Source: an uncultured Thermomicrobiales bacterium (GTDB lineage: Bacteria > Chloroflexota > Chloroflexia > Thermomicrobiales > Thermomicrobiaceae). Taken from it: a stretch of DNA of 7,005 bases. Location: assembly GCA_937891245.1 (NCBI GenBank), contig CALAGB010000291.1, positions 1 through 7,005 on the forward strand, in the 5' to 3' direction. The notes beneath the pieces are model-generated. The model saw only the letters and a list, made by a program, of their open reading frames with translations, ran no database searches and was not told where the DNA came from. The first letter of the stretch is position 1. Each line of letters begins with the position of its first letter. Both the position numbers and the translations under genes were made by a program. Shown one piece after another: positions 6,675-7,005 of this stretch.

Positions 6675-6836
6675 TAGTCTTACCAACGTGCGTTGTCTGG
6701 TAGGGGCAGCCCCCCGTGGCTGCCTCGGTGGCCGACCGATCGGCTCGCTGGCGCGCGACCCGGGCAGCCACGGGGGGCTGCCCCTACCGACGACCGTCTC
6801 GAATAACCGACCGTACATGATGGTTCGAGTACCCAG
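6675..6836. mobile_element. Putative 159-bp non-coding insertion (MITE-like) within the palindromic element
   Basis: This segment separates the two pieces of the right arm of the surrounding palindrome. CAG at 6672-6674 is repeated at 6834-6836; removing one copy plus the intervening 159 bp restores a continuous arm. The segment contains the large inverted repeat at 6699-6788. Its ends show a loose inverted similarity (TAGTCTTACCAACGTGCG on the left against TACTCGAACCATCATGTACG on the opposite strand at the right). It has no transposase, so any movement would need help in trans. The 3-bp duplication is too short to be proof. Confidence 0.35.
6699..6788. repeat. Perfect 26-bp inverted repeat, each arm itself a hairpin
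   Basis: The arm at 6699-6724 (starts GGTAGGGGCAGCC, ends GTGGCTGCC) is the exact reverse complement of 6763-6788 (ends GGGGGGCTGCCCCTACC). A 38-bp spacer (6725-6762) containing CCGATCGG (6736-6743) separates them. Each arm also folds on itself, since GGCAGCC and GGCTGCC are complementary around 6 nt. The element can therefore form either one long stem or two small hairpins. A partial third arm lies at 1-19. It probably acts as a dispersed intergenic repeat and may also attenuate transcription between the flanking genes. Confidence 0.8.
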
Positions 6837-6881
6837 GATGACGAAGCTCTGCGCGCCTCTGCGCGTGATGCTCGTCTCTTT

Positions 6882-7005
6882 CTAGCCGGCCACCTGGACG
6901 TGGGCGTCCCAGTTGGCGTGCTCGTGCTTGGCGTTGGCCATCAGTTCGGAGTCGGTCATCAGGTCGAAGGCGGTGAGGGCCATCGCCTTGGAGACCTTGA
7001 TGAGC
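6882..7005 (-). CDS. C-terminal end of a probable M20-family amidohydrolase/peptidase (partial)
   Basis: The minus strand is open from the window edge to a TAG at 6882-6884 and encodes 40 residues, starting LIKVSKAMALTAFDLMTDSE and ending NWDAHVQVAG. The pattern K-x-MALTAxDLxTDxELxxxAK matches the C-terminal helix of M20/AbgB-like amidohydrolases as I remember it. These are cytosolic zinc enzymes that hydrolyse N-acyl or peptide bonds, for example p-aminobenzoyl-glutamate. No catalytic residue falls in the visible part, so the family call rests on this tail alone. Its codons are extremely GC-ended (39 of 40), compared with 39 of 51 at the end of selB. It is separated from selB by 372 bp of repeats and is probably a different transcription unit. 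Confidence 0.6.
   Translation of the reverse strand, partial: LIKVSKAMALTAFDLMTDSELMANAKHEHANWDAHVQVAG

Larger units (their letters stand above)
6581..6842. repeat. Imperfect palindromic element (TCATCCTGA...GAAGGATCT type), split
   Basis: The left arm at 6581-6609 begins GTCATCCTGAGGCCGCAGCC and ends GAAGGATCT. The right arm begins AGATCCTTCGCTGCGGGTCAG's first 20 bases at 6654-6673 and should continue into GGATGAC, but that remainder appears only at 6835-6842 (AGGATGAC), 160 bp away. Arms of this composition recur in intergenic DNA of some bacteria, as I recall from Chloroflexota and relatives. The 44-nt loop (6610-6653) shows no gene. The element lies between the preceding gene's stop and the selB promoter, and carries no coding capacity. 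Confidence 0.6.

Noticed and set aside
6847..6865. Tandem CTCTGCGCG copies (6847-6855 and 6857-6865)
   Set aside because: There are only two copies of nine bases; too short for a CRISPR or a meaningful satellite, with no function suggested.
6510..6881. Possible tRNA-Sec (selC) or other structured RNA upstream of selB
   Set aside because: No cloverleaf, T-arm GTTC/A motif or CCA end is visible; the structure present is explained by the two palindromic repeats.
6634..6885. Plus-strand 83-codon frame, and a minus-strand frame at 6582-6818, across the repeat region
   Set aside because: Both run through perfect inverted repeats and their predicted proteins are just translations of the hairpin arms; no ribosome site or conserved feature is visible.

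Overview
The window looks like ordinary chromosomal DNA of a GC-rich bacterium. All six recognisable genes lie on the minus strand, so transcription runs from high to low coordinates. I suspect a member of the Chloroflexota (Thermomicrobia or a relative). The reasons are the DesK/DesR-type two-component pair, an LmbE-type deacetylase with a YEDFPYA segment, a complete bacterial SelB, and intergenic repeats of the 'TCATCCTGA...GAAGGATCT' and 'GGTAGGGGCAGCC...' kinds. I associate such repeats with that phylum from memory. The assignment is an inference, and no rRNA or marker gene here settles it.

Layout in transcription order (right to left). The last 40 codons of a probable M20-family amidohydrolase/peptidase end at 6882. 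Positions 6510-6881 hold no gene but carry a dense cluster of inverted repeats: one imperfect palindromic element appears to be split by a second, nested, hairpin-rich element. A perfect TATAAT box then precedes selB (4593-6503), the selenocysteine-specific elongation factor. Its end overlaps by 8 bp a GTG-started LmbE/PIG-L-type deacetylase gene (3830-4600). A 162-bp gap follows, containing the 14-bp palindrome ATGACATTTGTCAT. Next comes a DesK-like histidine kinase gene (2387-3667), which overlaps its NarL/DesR-type response regulator gene (1785-2390) by an ATGA. A 176-bp gap with two adjacent palindromes and a 10-bp direct repeat leads to a DHA2-family (EmrB/QacA-type) drug exporter gene (139-1608). 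Its 3' side has a GC-rich hairpin, and the left edge of the window shows a partial further copy of the nested repeat found at the right end.

Functional reading. selB implies that the organism inserts selenocysteine at UGA codons, although selA, selC (tRNA-Sec), selD and any selenoprotein gene lie outside the window. The deacetylase is probably co-transcribed and translationally coupled with selB, but no established pathway link is evident. The kinase, regulator and exporter form a plausible sense-and-export module: the membrane kinase would phosphorylate Asp54 of the regulator, which could act on the palindromes upstream of the kinase gene and/or the exporter gene. That regulatory link is inferred from gene order and the palindromes only. 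I see no phage, CRISPR, RNA gene or clearly new protein system. The least explained parts are the nested repeat, the two palindromic regions and the very short selB leader.
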